NCBI GenBank assembly: GCA_025642065.1
Contig: JAODUP010000272.1
Location: 1-64,000, forward strand
Reading direction: 5' to 3'
From: Paralvinella palmiformis
Lineage: Eukaryota; Annelida; Polychaeta; Terebellida; Alvinellidae
DNA: 64,000 bases
Positions 25,129 to 37,999 of the stretch are shown one piece after another (the first letter of the stretch is position 1; the number at the start of each line of letters is the position of its first letter). The position numbers and the translations under genes were made by a program. A model generated the notes under the pieces. The model was not told where the DNA came from, searched no databases, and saw only the letters and a list, made by a program, of their open reading frames with translations.

Positions 25129-25274
25129 CCTAAGTTCGAATCTCGGCGTGGGCATATCTGAAAGGTGTTTCATCTTTGACTTCGCTTCATTACCTTTGAA
25201 GGACGCTAGACCCATTTAGACTTCGATGTGCACAAAAGTGGCCTTAACATCAATCATCACCATCATCAGCATCC
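25129..25274 (+). repeat. SINE family A, copy A5, 5'-truncated, with target-site duplication
   Basis: Starts just before the B box (AAGTTCGAATCTCGGCG), has no A box, and continues through the family body to an (ATC)n tail. AGTCTTGGTCCA (25117-25128) and AGTCTTGATCCA (25275-25286) form an 11/12 target-site duplication. Truncation together with duplication is the mark of incomplete target-primed reverse transcription. Confidence 0.88.
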
Positions 25275-25289
25275 AGTCTTGATCCATAC

Positions 25290-27320
25290 AAATTTATACT
25301 TACCTGGTCCGGGTTTTTCCCCCGACAGAGTACACAGGTTGGACAAATAATATACACTGTCAATTTACTGACTCCATTGTCAGTTAGTAGTAAAAACAAA
25401 GTATTTGTCGCACACACGAAGAGAGATCGTACCACATTGACTGGTTACGACAAATAATGATAACATCTTAAAACGTAACAGTGGCCGTCGGATGTTTTGT
25501 ATCAGTCCGTACTCGACCTGTCGATAACGATGTCGCTGGAGCCACAAATTGATGATGTTTGTCGTACTAAGTGAAAGGCATTTAATGAGATTGAAACAAA
25601 GTTATCTAAATGGATCCACAATCCAATAGGCGTTAATAGAATTCGCGCATTTTGGGATGAATACAAAGTCTAAATGGATAGATTTATTTTCAATAAAGAC
25701 CCCTAGTAGCTTTGATTACGATCAACAAATAGTTTTACCCGTCTATTTCATGAAGGCCATGTTGAGCCGACATAGTTTTATCGCCATTAATGTATCGGTA
25801 ATATTGAAAGCCAACAATCAGCGATAAAGTATACGATTAAACTTGTTCATTATTATTTACCTAAATAATTGATCAGATAACAAAATATATTGCATACCTT
25901 ACATCAGTCAGGTATAAAGGTAACATAAGGAATAGTATGTAACCTAAATAGATATATTTGGCTGTATTACGAATATAGCCTTGATCTCATATTTTGGCTG
26001 ATTTTAGCTTTTTTCTGTTCATTCAAAATGCGGTATATTAAGTGTATTATAAACACTGAGTCAATGTCGCAATGAAGCAGCAAGTAATACATTTAACAGA
26101 CTGTTTCTCATAAGGTATATATTAAATTGTCGTAGCTTATGTCAAAGTAAGGAAAATGTAGCATTGGAATATTCTATTTGATAGTAGGCTGAATTTTAGA
26201 ATCCTTTGGCCATAAGACATGATAAAGTAGACCTTACAACATGTTCTAATATATCATGATGGGGTAAACGTTACACTTTAAAATACTCTGTTAGGATACA
26301 GTGAGTGTTATATCGTAGGTTACCACAACAACATATGTTTTATATTGGAATGCCCAATACTAAAACTAGTGATACTACTTTACTTAGAATATGGCAATTC
26401 GTAGAATAACACAGGAATTTTACTACACACTTTACCTTAATATGGAGTCTCGATTTGGTTTAGGCTCGGCGATAAGAAATCTGTACAGACTGACTAGACC
26501 GAAGTAGACTGAAGGGGAGTAGATCGAGGTAGAAAGGACTGCACCAATCTAGGTATGTGGAGGTTGAGTGGAGTGGGGGGGGTATTTGGAGACTGAGTGG
26601 AGTGGGGGATATGTGGAGAATAAGTAGGTTAATTCAACTATGATTCGGGTAGTTAGGTGAAAGTTAAGACACAACTATAATGTATTTTATATAGAGATAT
26701 TTCATTGTTACTTAGTATTATAGTAAAATATTATATAATTTTTATTTTGGAAATGATAAGCTTATGTGTTACATAAAGGATCTGGCTATATAAATAAGGT
26801 ATGCTAAGGTAAGCATACTATTATTATATATGCCCTCATGATATACTCTCCGGTGTTGTAAGCGGATTATTATGACGGTGTATGATTATAAGAGCCGTGA
26901 TATACATACACAATAAAACTTATTGATAAACATATTAATACAAACATAAAAACCTTTAACAAACTGATCGATGATAGTAACAAAGTCTGGAATCTATAAT
27001 AAGGTAAATCAATTAATAAGATTCATCTTATTTATAACGGATGAAACCAGACACTACTATATGTAATAGAATTGTAATGATGAAAAGGTGTAACAGATCT
27101 TTCTCTCTCTCTGATCACCACTCTGTCTATCAAATTTTCAAGGTTGGCCTAAAAGTGTGTGTGTGTGTTTTAGGGTACATAGTAAGAGGCAACAGGCACA
27201 GAGCATCAACATATCTAAACATCCTTCGAAACCTACCTCCATAAATCTAAATACAACTATACATACATTAATCTAAAAATAAAATGTTCCATATCTCCAC
27301 ATATTGATAAATGTGTGCGT
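25290..27320. other. No recognisable gene
   Basis: Mostly AT-rich with a G-rich patch near 26500-26600 (GGAGTGGGGG motifs, a short imperfect repeat). A possible decayed family-B end lies at 27150-27215. No credible exon. Confidence 0.4.
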
Positions 27321-27324
27321 ATAC

Positions 27325-27670
27325 CTAAGCAATTGTCTGACCTACTCATCAGCCTGTGGGAACCAGCTAATTCGCTTTTCGTACGCGACAAATATGTCAC
27401 GCCCACAGGAAAGCGGCTACATGCAGGCTACGCACAAAAAGCGGAAGCACGTAAAAAACATACCATTTGATACCACAGCTCGCAACAAACACGTGCGTGT
27501 GGTTCAATGGTGACTTGCTACATACATATCATAAACTATTTTGACACCACAGTTTACATTCAACAGTAATTTTCTGTGGTCCAAAATAAACCTGTATATA
27601 AAACATTTCGATACCTCAGATGCTGACCTCATCTTTATTCTGGGTTCGAATAACTAAATAAATCCTACCT
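27325..27670 (+). repeat. Dispersed repeat R-B, copy 2 (plus)
   Basis: Inverted relative to the copy at 15650-15990, with the same conserved blocks and the same end, GGTTCGAATAACTAAA followed by TCCTACCT. Confidence 0.85.
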
Positions 27671-28339
27671 AGATGAACCATGTATCAATACACGTCCGAC
27701 TAATCTAGCGTCGAAGTTCTTCTCTAACTTAAGTGAAAATTCAAGCCTTTTATATAGCCTCAGCGTGTTAACAAACATTACAGTTTGTTTATAACAAAGA
27801 GAATGTACACTAACTCAGTATGGACTCACTGAAGCGATTAAACTAAAATAAAAACAAAGTAGCAATACCGCACAATGGATTATTACTGAACTAGAACGAA
27901 ATATCGTCTCAAACCTGAGTAAATACTATGATTTACTCGAACCTAACAGCGAATCCTCATACGTTTCCGTTCATCACAAGGGAACGTTCATTCACGCCTA
28001 ATTTAGCGTCCCTAAGTATATGCAGTTAGGTGTGGTGGGATCTAAATTAAATCGACTATCCACTTGATCTATTTGACCCATGGTCGAGAACAGCGGATTG
28101 TGGCTAGAACATTGAGGTAAATGTTGTCTGTTTTGGGCTTTATGTAACTGTGCTCGCGGATGAGCTTTACTTATCTGTTTTTATCAGTAAGTATAAAATA
28201 TCATTGACGAGATTAACATTGTCTCTTGGTATTAAATTTGGAAGATATTCTCCGAGAATATCCAAAGGTCAGCGAATACATAAATATTGTAATATAAATG
28301 ATACTGAAGACGAATTTCATATTCTAACAGGATACATCC

Positions 28340-28342
<3 letters not shown>

Positions 28343-28399
<57 letters not shown>

Positions 28400-28401
28400 T
28401 G

Positions 28402-28432
<31 letters not shown>

Positions 28433-28433
28433 G

Positions 28434-28486
<53 letters not shown>
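28343..28486. repeat. Cluster of three (TA)n tracts
   Basis: TA runs at about 28343-28395, 28403-28427 and 28439-28485, separated by short unique pieces. Confidence 0.95.
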
Positions 28487-28489
<3 letters not shown>

Positions 28490-28599
28490 CAGAAGTCGAG
28501 ATAATTATCCAACCAACCTATATACAATTCTGTATGTAAGTCTGCGTAAATAATTTAAACAAAATACTCACTCATTCGCCCACTTACTCAAACACTCTC

Positions 28600-29055
28600 T
28601 GATAACACAATGTCATATTATCTAGTCAACCACCTACTGTGCTTGGCAATGAGCATAATTACCTAAACTCAGTCATTTATACCTATAACCCATGTCAGTC
28701 TTAACACTAAACATATACCCTCAATCAGAGACATCACGAACTCCATCATTCCTCTAATCCTCATATATGACATTCTCTAGGAATTAAGTATTCCTATATT
28801 TAGAACATAACGCTGGCTTATGACCTCTCCTCACCTGTCCTCATTCGTTTCTCCTTATTCTCGACCCGATCTCGTCGATCCTACTGATCCAGCTTAATGT
28901 GGCTCTAAAACAACCTGGTGTTAGCCAGAGATTAACTCCAGACTGAATCTAGTAAGTATCTGTGCTCAGTCCATGATACGATGGAAAATATATAGATAAT
29001 GTTAGGTAACATCCTAGAGCTGAAGGTGCAGCTATCGGAACAACAGAAAAGGACG
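28600..29055 (+). repeat. Dispersed repeat E, copy 2
   Basis: Carries CCTCTAATCCTCAT, CTACTGATCCAGCTTAATGT, GGCTCTAAAACAACCTGGTG and AGACTGAATCTAGTAAGTAT, collinear with copies at 19.4 and 42.7 kb. Confidence 0.7.
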
Positions 29056-29098
29056 TAATGAGAAGCTATTAGAACGTGCTGAAAAATGTAAGCTAAGT

Positions 29099-29196
29099 GG
29101 TCCGAGCGACCTCCAAAAGTAATGAGGCGAAGTGAAAGATGAAAAACCCGACTGACATAGCCCGGCCGCAGTTTGAACTCACGGTGCTATAAATAT
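29099..29196 (-). repeat. SINE family A fragment, copy A7
   Basis: Minus-strand remnant with a B-box-like GAGTTCAAACTGCGG and the CTTCGCCTCATTAC / GAGGTCGCTCGGACC body. Both ends are missing. Confidence 0.7.
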
Positions 29197-29934
29197 GCGG
29201 CCATGGCGTATTTTGGGTAAATGTAGAGGTCGCATAATACGTTCGATTATGTTACTGTTGGCAATTATATGTAACCAAGTACTAGATATAAAAGTAAGGC
29301 GTATGTTAGAGCTCGGTGTGATATGTCATAGGAAGATTGATTATAGAAGGTAGTTTCTAATTACTATAATTTATTTCACACTAATATTATTGTTATGTCC
29401 ATAAGTATGGTATTCTTTGCGTTTAATCACAATTATTTAACACTAAAATTACTCAGCTTTGTGCCGTTGTTTACATGCTAAACAATACGGCTAACAAAAC
29501 GCACGTCTCTAATATCTTCTGATAAGGCATATAATTATCAGCGAAATCTCAGAAATCTCAGCGCTTATGTTTACCTGATTAATTTTTTCAATAAAACAAT
29601 GAAAATTTTTCTATTAGTTTGAAATATTCTATTTGCGATATTCCCTAGGTGTGTTTGTTTTTTTTTTTAACTATCTTTCCTTTTTTACAATTTTCTCCTA
29701 GTTCTAATGAACTGTCAATACTAATTTATCTATGTACTTCCTTTCTTAGTGTCTGTTTTTACAACGTATATTTACTTATGTGGGATTAAATTGCAACCCT
29801 GTTCTGCATATAAATCACGAAGTTGTATTTCTCCCATATATTTACGCCCTTACTGAGCCTGATGTGTTTACACTTGACACGAGGTGATACAAGATCAATA
29901 ACATAGCTAATTATAGACGTAATTAAATAAAGAC
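29197..29934. other. No recognisable gene
   Basis: AT-rich, with a T run near 29650 and ATCTCAGAAATCTCAG as a small direct repeat near 29545. No exon. Confidence 0.4.
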
Positions 29935-30170
29935 ATACAGTGATGGATTATGTTTCACTCCTTGGCCATAATGGCCGCAACTACTTCATGAGAATTGGCC
30001 TTAAAATTAAACACTAAATTATACATCAAGTGTCAGTATATATCACCGTGTTATAACATTAAGTGTCCCGTATCTTCCAGCAACAACCATCTTCCCGTAG
30101 AGCAGTAATACATTGTAATGATGGATATTGTGAGAACATCTCGATAAATAAAACATAAAGTTCACTTAAA
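29935..30170 (+). repeat. Dispersed repeat L, copy 2
   Basis: Partner of 20455-20625; best block AAACACTAAATTATACAT. Confidence 0.4.
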
Positions 30171-31754
30171 GCCATCTGATTGGACCCGTCCTAATGATGG
30201 TTAGCCATTAGTATGATTACGATTGTATCGATCGAGCCAAATAACCTTGTAACTCTGGTCCCTATCAATAACTGCTTACTGGTGCCACCTGTCGGTGATA
30301 ATTGGAAGCAAAGTCCGGAATGAAGTAGAACAAGTTTAATTCGAAGAGCTTGCTTCATATCAATGGCAATATTTAGCTATTTAATGGTTTTAATTTACTG
30401 ACTAGACAGGTTAAGGAAAGTATTTCGCATCTCGCTATGGTATCTTTGTGTGTTGTAAATATAGCATTTCGTAAAATCCTCACAAGAGCAGCGCCCTCTT
30501 TAATTATTTAAGCATACTACAGCTGATACAACTGTTGCCATATTAAGATAGAACAATCATCCAAATCGAAATGGATTAGTGTATCAAGTGGCATAGATAC
30601 TATTTTGTCATAACTTATTTATGATAGAATGCAATTCTAATTTGATATTACCTCATCATAGTTGTCTCGATCGATGGGTATTTTTATTGTCTAAGTAATC
30701 TTGACTTAAATTATATTAAGAAAACCTTTTAACGTCGGAGTTTGTTAGTGTAAAACGTTCTAATTTAGGAAGAAGAAGAACTCCAGGAAGATTGTGGCGA
30801 GTTGCTGATATTACTTGAGCCATTTATGAATATTCCCGGATGGCTGTTTTTACTTCACGAATTTGTTTTGCATAATAATGATGATGATAATTTAAATGCG
30901 AAGCAGCTGGCATGAGAATCGTTCCTGAATATGCACCTAGTATTGAACATTAGCAGCGGTTGTAGTACACTCGCATATTGTGGCTGGTCTCATTGGCTCA
31001 AACTACATCAGCAATTAGCTGAGATAATAAAAAGAGCGTATTTGCTGAATAAGTGGCTGAGGCATGTCGGTGGGTGGAGTGTTTCAGTATGGCCACGTAT
31101 GATCTTAAAAGTTTTGTCCTGTATTATATAATACGTGCATTATTATTTTTGTTCTTATTTTTTCTAAGCTACGAAATAGCTGTAAACTTAATACTGGTAT
31201 GATCTTGTTAAACAAATTAAACAATGAAATAGTGTTTGATGTTACAGTCTACACGACTCCATTCCATGGCTTGGGGCTTTATACTACAAACTATGGTAAC
31301 ATCTTTACATAAATAATTCATTTCATGTGTTTTTATACAGTTTCGGATTAACATTGATTGATTAAATTATATTAACTAGGCTAAATGAGCCGAAATATAA
31401 ACAAATGTAATTAATTTATTAAGCCTTGTAATGTTTCACGATTAGTTATTATATTTTGGCATGACCATATTTAACTAAAAGCTAAAATTATTATAGTATG
31501 TTTTGCACATTTTAGATACCGGAAGATTGGCACCTTATATATGAAAATTATGGGTAAGGAAATAATTATAGTTTGCAGACACATTCCTTTATTGCCATGT
31601 CAACTGCCTGTTGCCAACGTTTCTACCCTACAGAATTGCAGCGTGGTTAGCTCTACGGGACTTACAACGGGGCAGACATGCTTAATCGGGGCGTTTAAAG
31701 AGGGAAAGGTTTGCCTAATTAATATAGTCATACTTCACAATTAAACAAAAGGTA
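30171..31754. other. No recognisable gene
   Basis: AT-rich. The ORFs at 30931-31131 and 31541-31744 lack domains, splice context or partners. Confidence 0.4.
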
Positions 31755-33541
31755 CATAAAGCTGGAGGAGTAGACATTGTATAGGCGATGACATCAGACT
31801 TGATATGCATTCGGTCATTAAGTCCAAGTCGTACGAAAGTGTCCATGTTACGCTGAGTGTTGGTGGGTCCAGTGTTCACATCATCATCACATATCACCTC
31901 CATCCCGCTAAGAGGAGCAAGGTAAAGAGCTGGGACTTTTTTGCTGAATTTGTCACTCTCGTCGATTAGTTGTCTTCTATATCTGATGAAGTAACCATTG
32001 CTGATGACTACAATAAACACTGGGACAAACCAACAGCAACTGAGACCAAACATCTATTGGAACTTCTACATTCTGCTAACATGGTTCAAGATGTGAAAGA
32101 GAGAACATACATATCGGATCATGTCATCGACCTGGTGATAACACGTGAGAGCCAAAATATCTTGTGTAATCTACAGTTATCGTCCATGTTATATGATCAC
32201 TTGGTAGTCCTGGCTGACTAACGGATGTCTCGTCCTCGTCCTGAAGAGAAAACTGTTTGCTACTGGATATTTGACGCAACCAACATGGACGATTTCTCTG
32301 ACCAAGTTCTAAATTCTCTCAGCTCATCATAGACACGTGTGAGACACAGGATACATTGGTGGATCAATATAACGATAGCTTGAAGTAACCCCTAGATAAA
32401 CATGCTCTGGTGAAAACCGAAACCTTTATTTAGCGTCGTATCATGCATGATACAATCAGGCTATTCAAACAGAAAAACGTGATAGAATACGAATGGAACG
32501 ATTATGGAGTATGACAGCACTCGTGGTACACCAACATATGTAGAGGGTGATCTTATCGATTCTGGAAAGACTGAACACTACAATGATGAAATAGTTCAGT
32601 GTGGTTGTGTACCATTTTCCAGGTACTGGATAGTGTCTTACATCGTAGATCGGTTGTTTTTCCCACTTGTGTTGCGAGGGTTAAACGTTCCATAAAGAAA
32701 TCCAATCTGGATCCGCAACAGCTGAAAAACTATCGACCTGTATCGAAATTGCCCACACTGTGAAAGATAATTGAAAAACTTGTAATCACGGAAATAAAAT
32801 ACCATATGCTAGTAGATGGACTTGACAAAAGGATGCAGTCAGCTTACAAAAGTGGGCATAGCACTAAGACAGCACTTATGGGGTTGAAAAACGACATATT
32901 GGTGGCAATCACTTGACTGAAGGCTGTGGTCCAAAAGTTACAACGGTTTCAAAACATCGCCGCTTGGATAGTCACAGGGTGTCGGAAGTATGATTACATT
33001 ACTCCGATATTGAATGAGCTTCATTAGCTTCCAGTAATTAAACGGATTCAATTCAAGACACTGGTGATCACATACAAGGCATTAAATAGTCAAGCACCGA
33101 TATATTTGACAGAACTGCTTCACGAGAAGGCTAACACTCCAACACTAAGATCCTTACCGTACCTAAACTCCAAACATATGGACTGAATACCTTTAGCGTT
33201 GCTGCGCCAACATTGTGGAATAAGTTGCCTAGTCATATTAGAAATTCTAAATCACTAAATGTTTTTAAAAAAACATGTTAAAACGTTCCAATTCAAAAAA
33301 TCTTTTAATTGTTAACGTACTCATTATATTTAGTCATTTTGTTAAACATATATTTCCTTTATTGTACAGCGGGTCAGAACAGGGTTACCTAGCTTTGGCG
33401 CTTTATAAATATACATTATTAAGTATATACAAATATACATTATTACATAAACATACAGATAATTAAATGAAGCGATCACTTACTGTAGGACTTTGTCAAG
33501 AAACCGTGGACGGTTTCTTGCTGTGTGTGTGTGTGTGTGTG
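31755..33541 (+). mobile_element. Non-LTR retrotransposon (LINE), internally deleted, with 3' hairpin and (TG)n tail
   Basis: The endonuclease part reads IADDYNKHWDKP and LLHSANMVQDVKERTYISDH at 31985-32130. Reverse-transcriptase motifs KNYRPVSKLPTL and QSAYKSGHSTKTAL lie at 32725-32890. The C-terminal part (RFQNIAAWIVTG, later APTLWNKLPSHIRNSKSLNV) runs to about 33290. The catalytic RT palm (YADD segment) is missing: the N-terminal RT block joins the C-terminal block near 32915. Stops and frame changes are frequent, so it is dead. At the end a perfect hairpin (33497-33520) precedes (TG)n. It resembles the CR1/L2/Jockey group; the clade is not determined. Confidence 0.88.
33497..33520 (+). 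promoter_or_regulatory. 3'-terminal stem-loop of the LINE
   Basis: CAAGAAACCGT and ACGGTTTCTTG are perfect 11-bp arms with a 2-nt loop (GG), followed within a few bases by (TG)n. A terminal hairpin plus simple-repeat tail is a known recognition arrangement for some LINE reverse transcriptases; the role here is inferred. Confidence 0.7.
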
Positions 33542-33544
33542 TGC

Positions 33545-34980
33545 AGGGGGGGGGCGGGGTGTTTCAAATGTTTAGTTATTTAACTTGAGGACATGTCTAT
33601 AAAGGTCTTTATGAGTTTATTTATAAATGTGCACATATTTATGTATTTGCATTTGTGTTATATCTGTTAAAATCAATACACTTTAGTTGCGTAAATAATT
33701 AGTAATTTGTTTGCTATGTGTATATTGTGTTATAACAGGAATAATTATTTATAAAATGCTATGAAACCATCATTAATTTTAAAAATGAGCATCCACAAAA
33801 TAGGTCTGCTTATGGTATCTTGCCACAATTTACCTTACAATTATGTTTACCTAAAACATGATGACAACGTCTTTACTTGTGTTCCTATAAATAAATAAAC
33901 AAGTTTAAAAAATGTAGGGTACCACAAGTCTGATCTACATATAGGCGACTGATGTCTTGGCCACACTTATTCTTAATAATTGCCCCCTAAATATGAGTGA
34001 CTACAAGTCAAACAACGTCGTGCGAAAAGACCATCTTCATCAATCAGATCTAAAGCTGCATAGTATATGACAGGACCAATTCGTATTAAGATTATGCATT
34101 CTCCGGCCAGATGGGATACATGCATTTAGGAAAGTACTTAAGGTGATTGCCAATTTTCCTGCTTTCTCACGATAAATCAAATAATTTCAGAAGACTGAAA
34201 TAGATACTGTGTTGTTGAAGGACAACAATAACGACCTAATCAAAGGTATGATCAGATCTTGCGTCTTATTAAACGTACTATGTTATTATACGGCCACTCG
34301 GATTCTAGGTGTTTTATCTGATAGTGGAACATAAGTAATTTATGTGTGCCTCTGTATTCAAGAATTATATTGTTTATTGGCCTATCCGTCTCTTTTCTGC
34401 ATACACACTCACTTACTCACTCACTCACTCACACACTCACTCAAATGCGCACTATTTTCTCGCTACCTATCTCTTTCTCAGTTTCGTGGCCATATTATAT
34501 AATTGCAGATATCCATACAGATAGAACGCATTTATGGCTTTCCAATCACGCCATGACAAAAATCAGTGATAAAGTTGATGTCACTCTCAATTCATTATCT
34601 TGGCAAAATATTTAATTAACTCTCAATCTAACTGACTTCCTGGCCGACTGCCTCTCTCACTATGGTAAACAACCAGAGTGTAACCTCTCTATTCTGCCTC
34701 ATTTTATCGCTCTTGTGTCTTATCTCAGAGTGACCACGCGGGTTCTTTGTTGGCAGATAGAAGAGTCTTATAAATAAATTCTCTTTATATTCGCTGAATT
34801 GTGCCAATCTTCTCGATTAAGCGTTCTTTGGTCACCAGGAATCGTCTCATTGAGATCCTGTGGATACAACTAAGGCTGAGCAAGATTTAAATTAATTACT
34901 TCCTGTTAATGCAACGGAATTATCTCTAAACAGTGGCTCTAGAGTGTTCATGATGGCAGACTGTCAAGTAAGACAAATAG
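33545..34980. other. No recognisable gene
   Basis: After a G-rich run (33545-33560) the sequence is AT-rich. A short (CACT)n at 34407-34443 resembles the array at 18911. The two overlapping ORFs at 34342-34615 are repeat-driven. Confidence 0.4.
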
Positions 34981-34998
34981 AGATGGTCTACTTGATAA

Positions 34999-35001
<3 letters not shown>

Positions 35002-35066
<65 letters not shown>
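35002..35066. repeat. (CT)n(TA)n microsatellite
   Basis: CT run then TA run, the same compound order as at 4434-4521. Confidence 0.95.
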
Positions 35067-35068
<2 letters not shown>

Positions 35069-35639
35069 ATGATTAATCAACATAAATTTGTTATTTAATT
35101 AGTGCATGTTAGCAGATTTAGGCTGTTGATTAAAGGTCAATGGCATATGTAATATAGCAATATGTTTAAGACATATAACGTCTCTAGTAGCCCGTTTGTT
35201 CTTGTGTGTATGTTGACCCAGTTTTGTTGGAAAAATGATAAAACGACATAATGATAAACACTATTCTTCGGGATATAGTTTTAAAGTCAGGTGGTAAATA
35301 GGATTGTATTTCATACCTAGTTAAGTCTTATATTAAATGTTACTGTTGCAACAGAGAAGTAGAATAACTCTATAGGTAAATTTCGCCATTATCAAACAAG
35401 GAACGTGTGACTTCTCCATAATTACCTAAACGGTGAAGCATGAAACACCTTAGTCGAACCGCTCATGATTTGTCAACTTGGCCTTGGTAATGCGTTGTTA
35501 TATCATATTCCTTTCCTTCTTTGAGAAGTCCCTGTGGTTGGTACAGAATTGTGCTGTATATCTGGTAACAAAATGGAACATATGACGCCTGCTTTGTTCC
35601 TTCAGCAAATAAAGTGGTTACTTTTCGTTTCCTGTCCAT

Positions 35640-36334
35640 ACTCTTCGGAACTCACCCCCTGAATATGTTATGTCATCAAATAGCATAGTTCCTTTCCTTA
35701 GCCATTAGAAAAATGTATTGACCTTAAAGAGTCGTCATAAACTCTGGGATATTTCTATATTTCATCTTGTACTCGGTATACAATATTGGTCTTAATGAGT
35801 TTGAAAGCTGAACTCAGCAGACATAGACATTTTGTGGTTTTTTTTCTAAGGATTGTAGCGCAGAACTGTAGACAATGGGAGGACTGAAACAGCATATTAG
35901 GTAACAGCTGTATCAGGAACTTCCATAGAGTCATGAGCACATTGATGTTGACTGCGATCGTCAGATTTCTGATGGCCTTGATCGTGTTGAACCTGGAGTC
36001 TACTTTACATTTAGTTTCTGCTAAATGGCGAGCGAATGTGAGTCGACTGTTTACAGCCATTCCGAGATATTTATAATTGTTGATCATTTCAAGATATTGT
36101 AAGCTGAGTTTATATTAATGGTGACCTACTCTAGATGTGTTGAATGTCATGGTCGTTGTCTTATCCGAACAAATAAATAAGCCTAAGCTTTCGGTTGCCT
36201 TGTCTACTGCAAGTAGGACTTTCTGGAGTTTGGCTGTTGGGCTCTTTCCATGTGAAATCAATACAAGGCCGTCAGCCTAAGCCAGGATATCTACTTATCA
36301 GGGTAGAGTTACTGTCAGTATAGGGTCGACAAGA
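35640..36334 (-). mobile_element. Second LINE fragment (reverse transcriptase C-terminal half)
   Basis: Minus-strand reading: VDPILTVTLP, then ILA-stop-ADG-LVLISHGKSP, a decayed form of the catalytic YADD box, then LQKVLLAVDKATESLGL, KTTTMTFNTSR and NNYKYLGMAVNSRLTFARHL. This order is typical of LINE reverse transcriptases. The YADD box is destroyed and a stop precedes it. No endonuclease part is present. The left end is approximate. The sequence differs from the LINE at 31.8-33.5 kb, so it is another family (possibly I/Nimb-like). Confidence 0.85.
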
Positions 36335-37380
36335 CGTTAACGTATTGCTTAAGGTTTATATACACAATTTCCGCTAGGAAGTGACGCAGTTAAGTATTTA
36401 GATATTTTAAACAAAATAGATGTGATAGTCACTCTCTTTGTTCTAATTGCCAAATTACGTAACGCAGTGTTTAGAGAACATACCAATGACAGTATAGAAT
36501 GAAATTAATACAATTACACAGTTGCGAAAATGGCTTAGCATTTTAAATTATGCTGATATCTTTACAAACATAGTAATGGTGGGTTCAGCGTTGTTATGTT
36601 CATTGTAAGCAGCGATATTACTATACCGATAGTGGTCCACATAACTCTTTGGTTGAAGAAAGTTTAACCTTATTGCCTATTCTAGAAAACGCCATCACAG
36701 AATTACAGTGTCACTCTTTACGGCTGATCCTAGTATATTTTCGTAACATTTTATATTAACCTTGTTGGTTCTAACAGTCCCACAGTTTTGACTTTAATAT
36801 GATGCAACCATTTACACGAGGCTACAAAACGAATACCCGATGTCTTATCAAAGTCCTTCTCCTTAGAACCTATTCTGAAATATTGTGTGATTTGCGATTT
36901 TACTAAACCCTTAAAGGTATTTTTCGGTTGAACATCTGAGGAGTATCGACTGGCTTTAAAAAACACCTTGGTTAGTAAGTTATTTAATTTTAATTTTTAT
37001 GCTCTTGGAATAAAGTTGTATGTAAATAATTCACTGAATCAATATAGTTAGAACATTTAAAGCTAATGGGTGGTTCGTGTACATTACAAATATTTAAAAA
37101 CTCAGAAATTGTATCCTTGTCGTTATGAACATACTATTCAACTAGTAGGTGTAATTTTGTAAAGGTCATGTAAATATCGGATAGTATAGTGCCCATTCCC
37201 TACCCATAGAAGTGTCTACCTTTCAGATGAACCATTCATCATTAAACACACCTTGTTCTTCAAAGATAATTCTAATTACGTTCCTGACCGCTTGCATCCC
37301 CTTCGTGTAATCTATATCAGTGTTATAAGCAGGCAAATATCAGGCCTGTATTTAACTAAACAGGTTATTTATAATACCAA
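36335..37380 (-). mobile_element. Penelope-like retroelement, truncated copy 1
   Basis: KNTFKGLVKSQITQYFRI (36751-36966 frame) is the Penelope-type block following the RT core. Upstream MGTILSDIYM corresponds to MGTTYADIYM of copy 2. DNA is collinear with 48160-49940 over its whole length, with copy-2-only insertions. The N-terminal half and the ribozyme-bearing end are absent. Catalytic residues are lost and there are many stops. Its 3' side abuts the LINE fragment directly. Confidence 0.85.
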
Positions 37381-37990
37381 GAGCGTAAAAACATCAAGAA
37401 AATATGGAACCTCTGACCTCTGAGCACGCGAGGATGTCAGTAAAGGACAACAAGTTACGGACAAGTAATTATCAATTTTATTCTTAACTATTTAATGATG
37501 TCAAATATTAATTATAGATCCGGGCCCGATTAACAATATTAGTTTCCGTAATACGGCACTAATATGACAAAAACAACTCGCCATAAATATCATATATCTT
37601 GGCATCATCAAGATAACATTCTATTAATACAATGGCGTGATCAGCCTCCACAGCTACAAACCATGAAACAGTACAGACAACTTACATAAAGGAATGTACC
37701 AATAATCATGTAGTTAATATTATCATCGATATCAAATTTATTCAGAATTCGGATATAAAGCCGAAATTAGCTTGAAAAGGATATCACTTATTCGTATATA
37801 ATACTTTATTTTGTATGAAAATGCATTTGGAAAAACCAGGAATTTGATCACAAACAATTGGATTTAACTTGCTAATACGTTATCCTTCTTCATTCACTTT
37901 TGTGTGTAGTATCGTAAAAGAGTATTCCGTTTAGCATGCATTAATGGTGTACTAAAGAGCAGGGTATTGATACTAAAACACTAGCTATGT
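37381..37990. other. No recognisable gene
   Basis: AT-rich sequence, nothing recognised. Confidence 0.4.
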
Positions 37991-37999
37991 TTTGACACA

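Noticed and set aside
31715..32053. Minus-strand 112-residue ORF
   Set aside because: Antisense to the LINE endonuclease region, which reads well on the plus strand.
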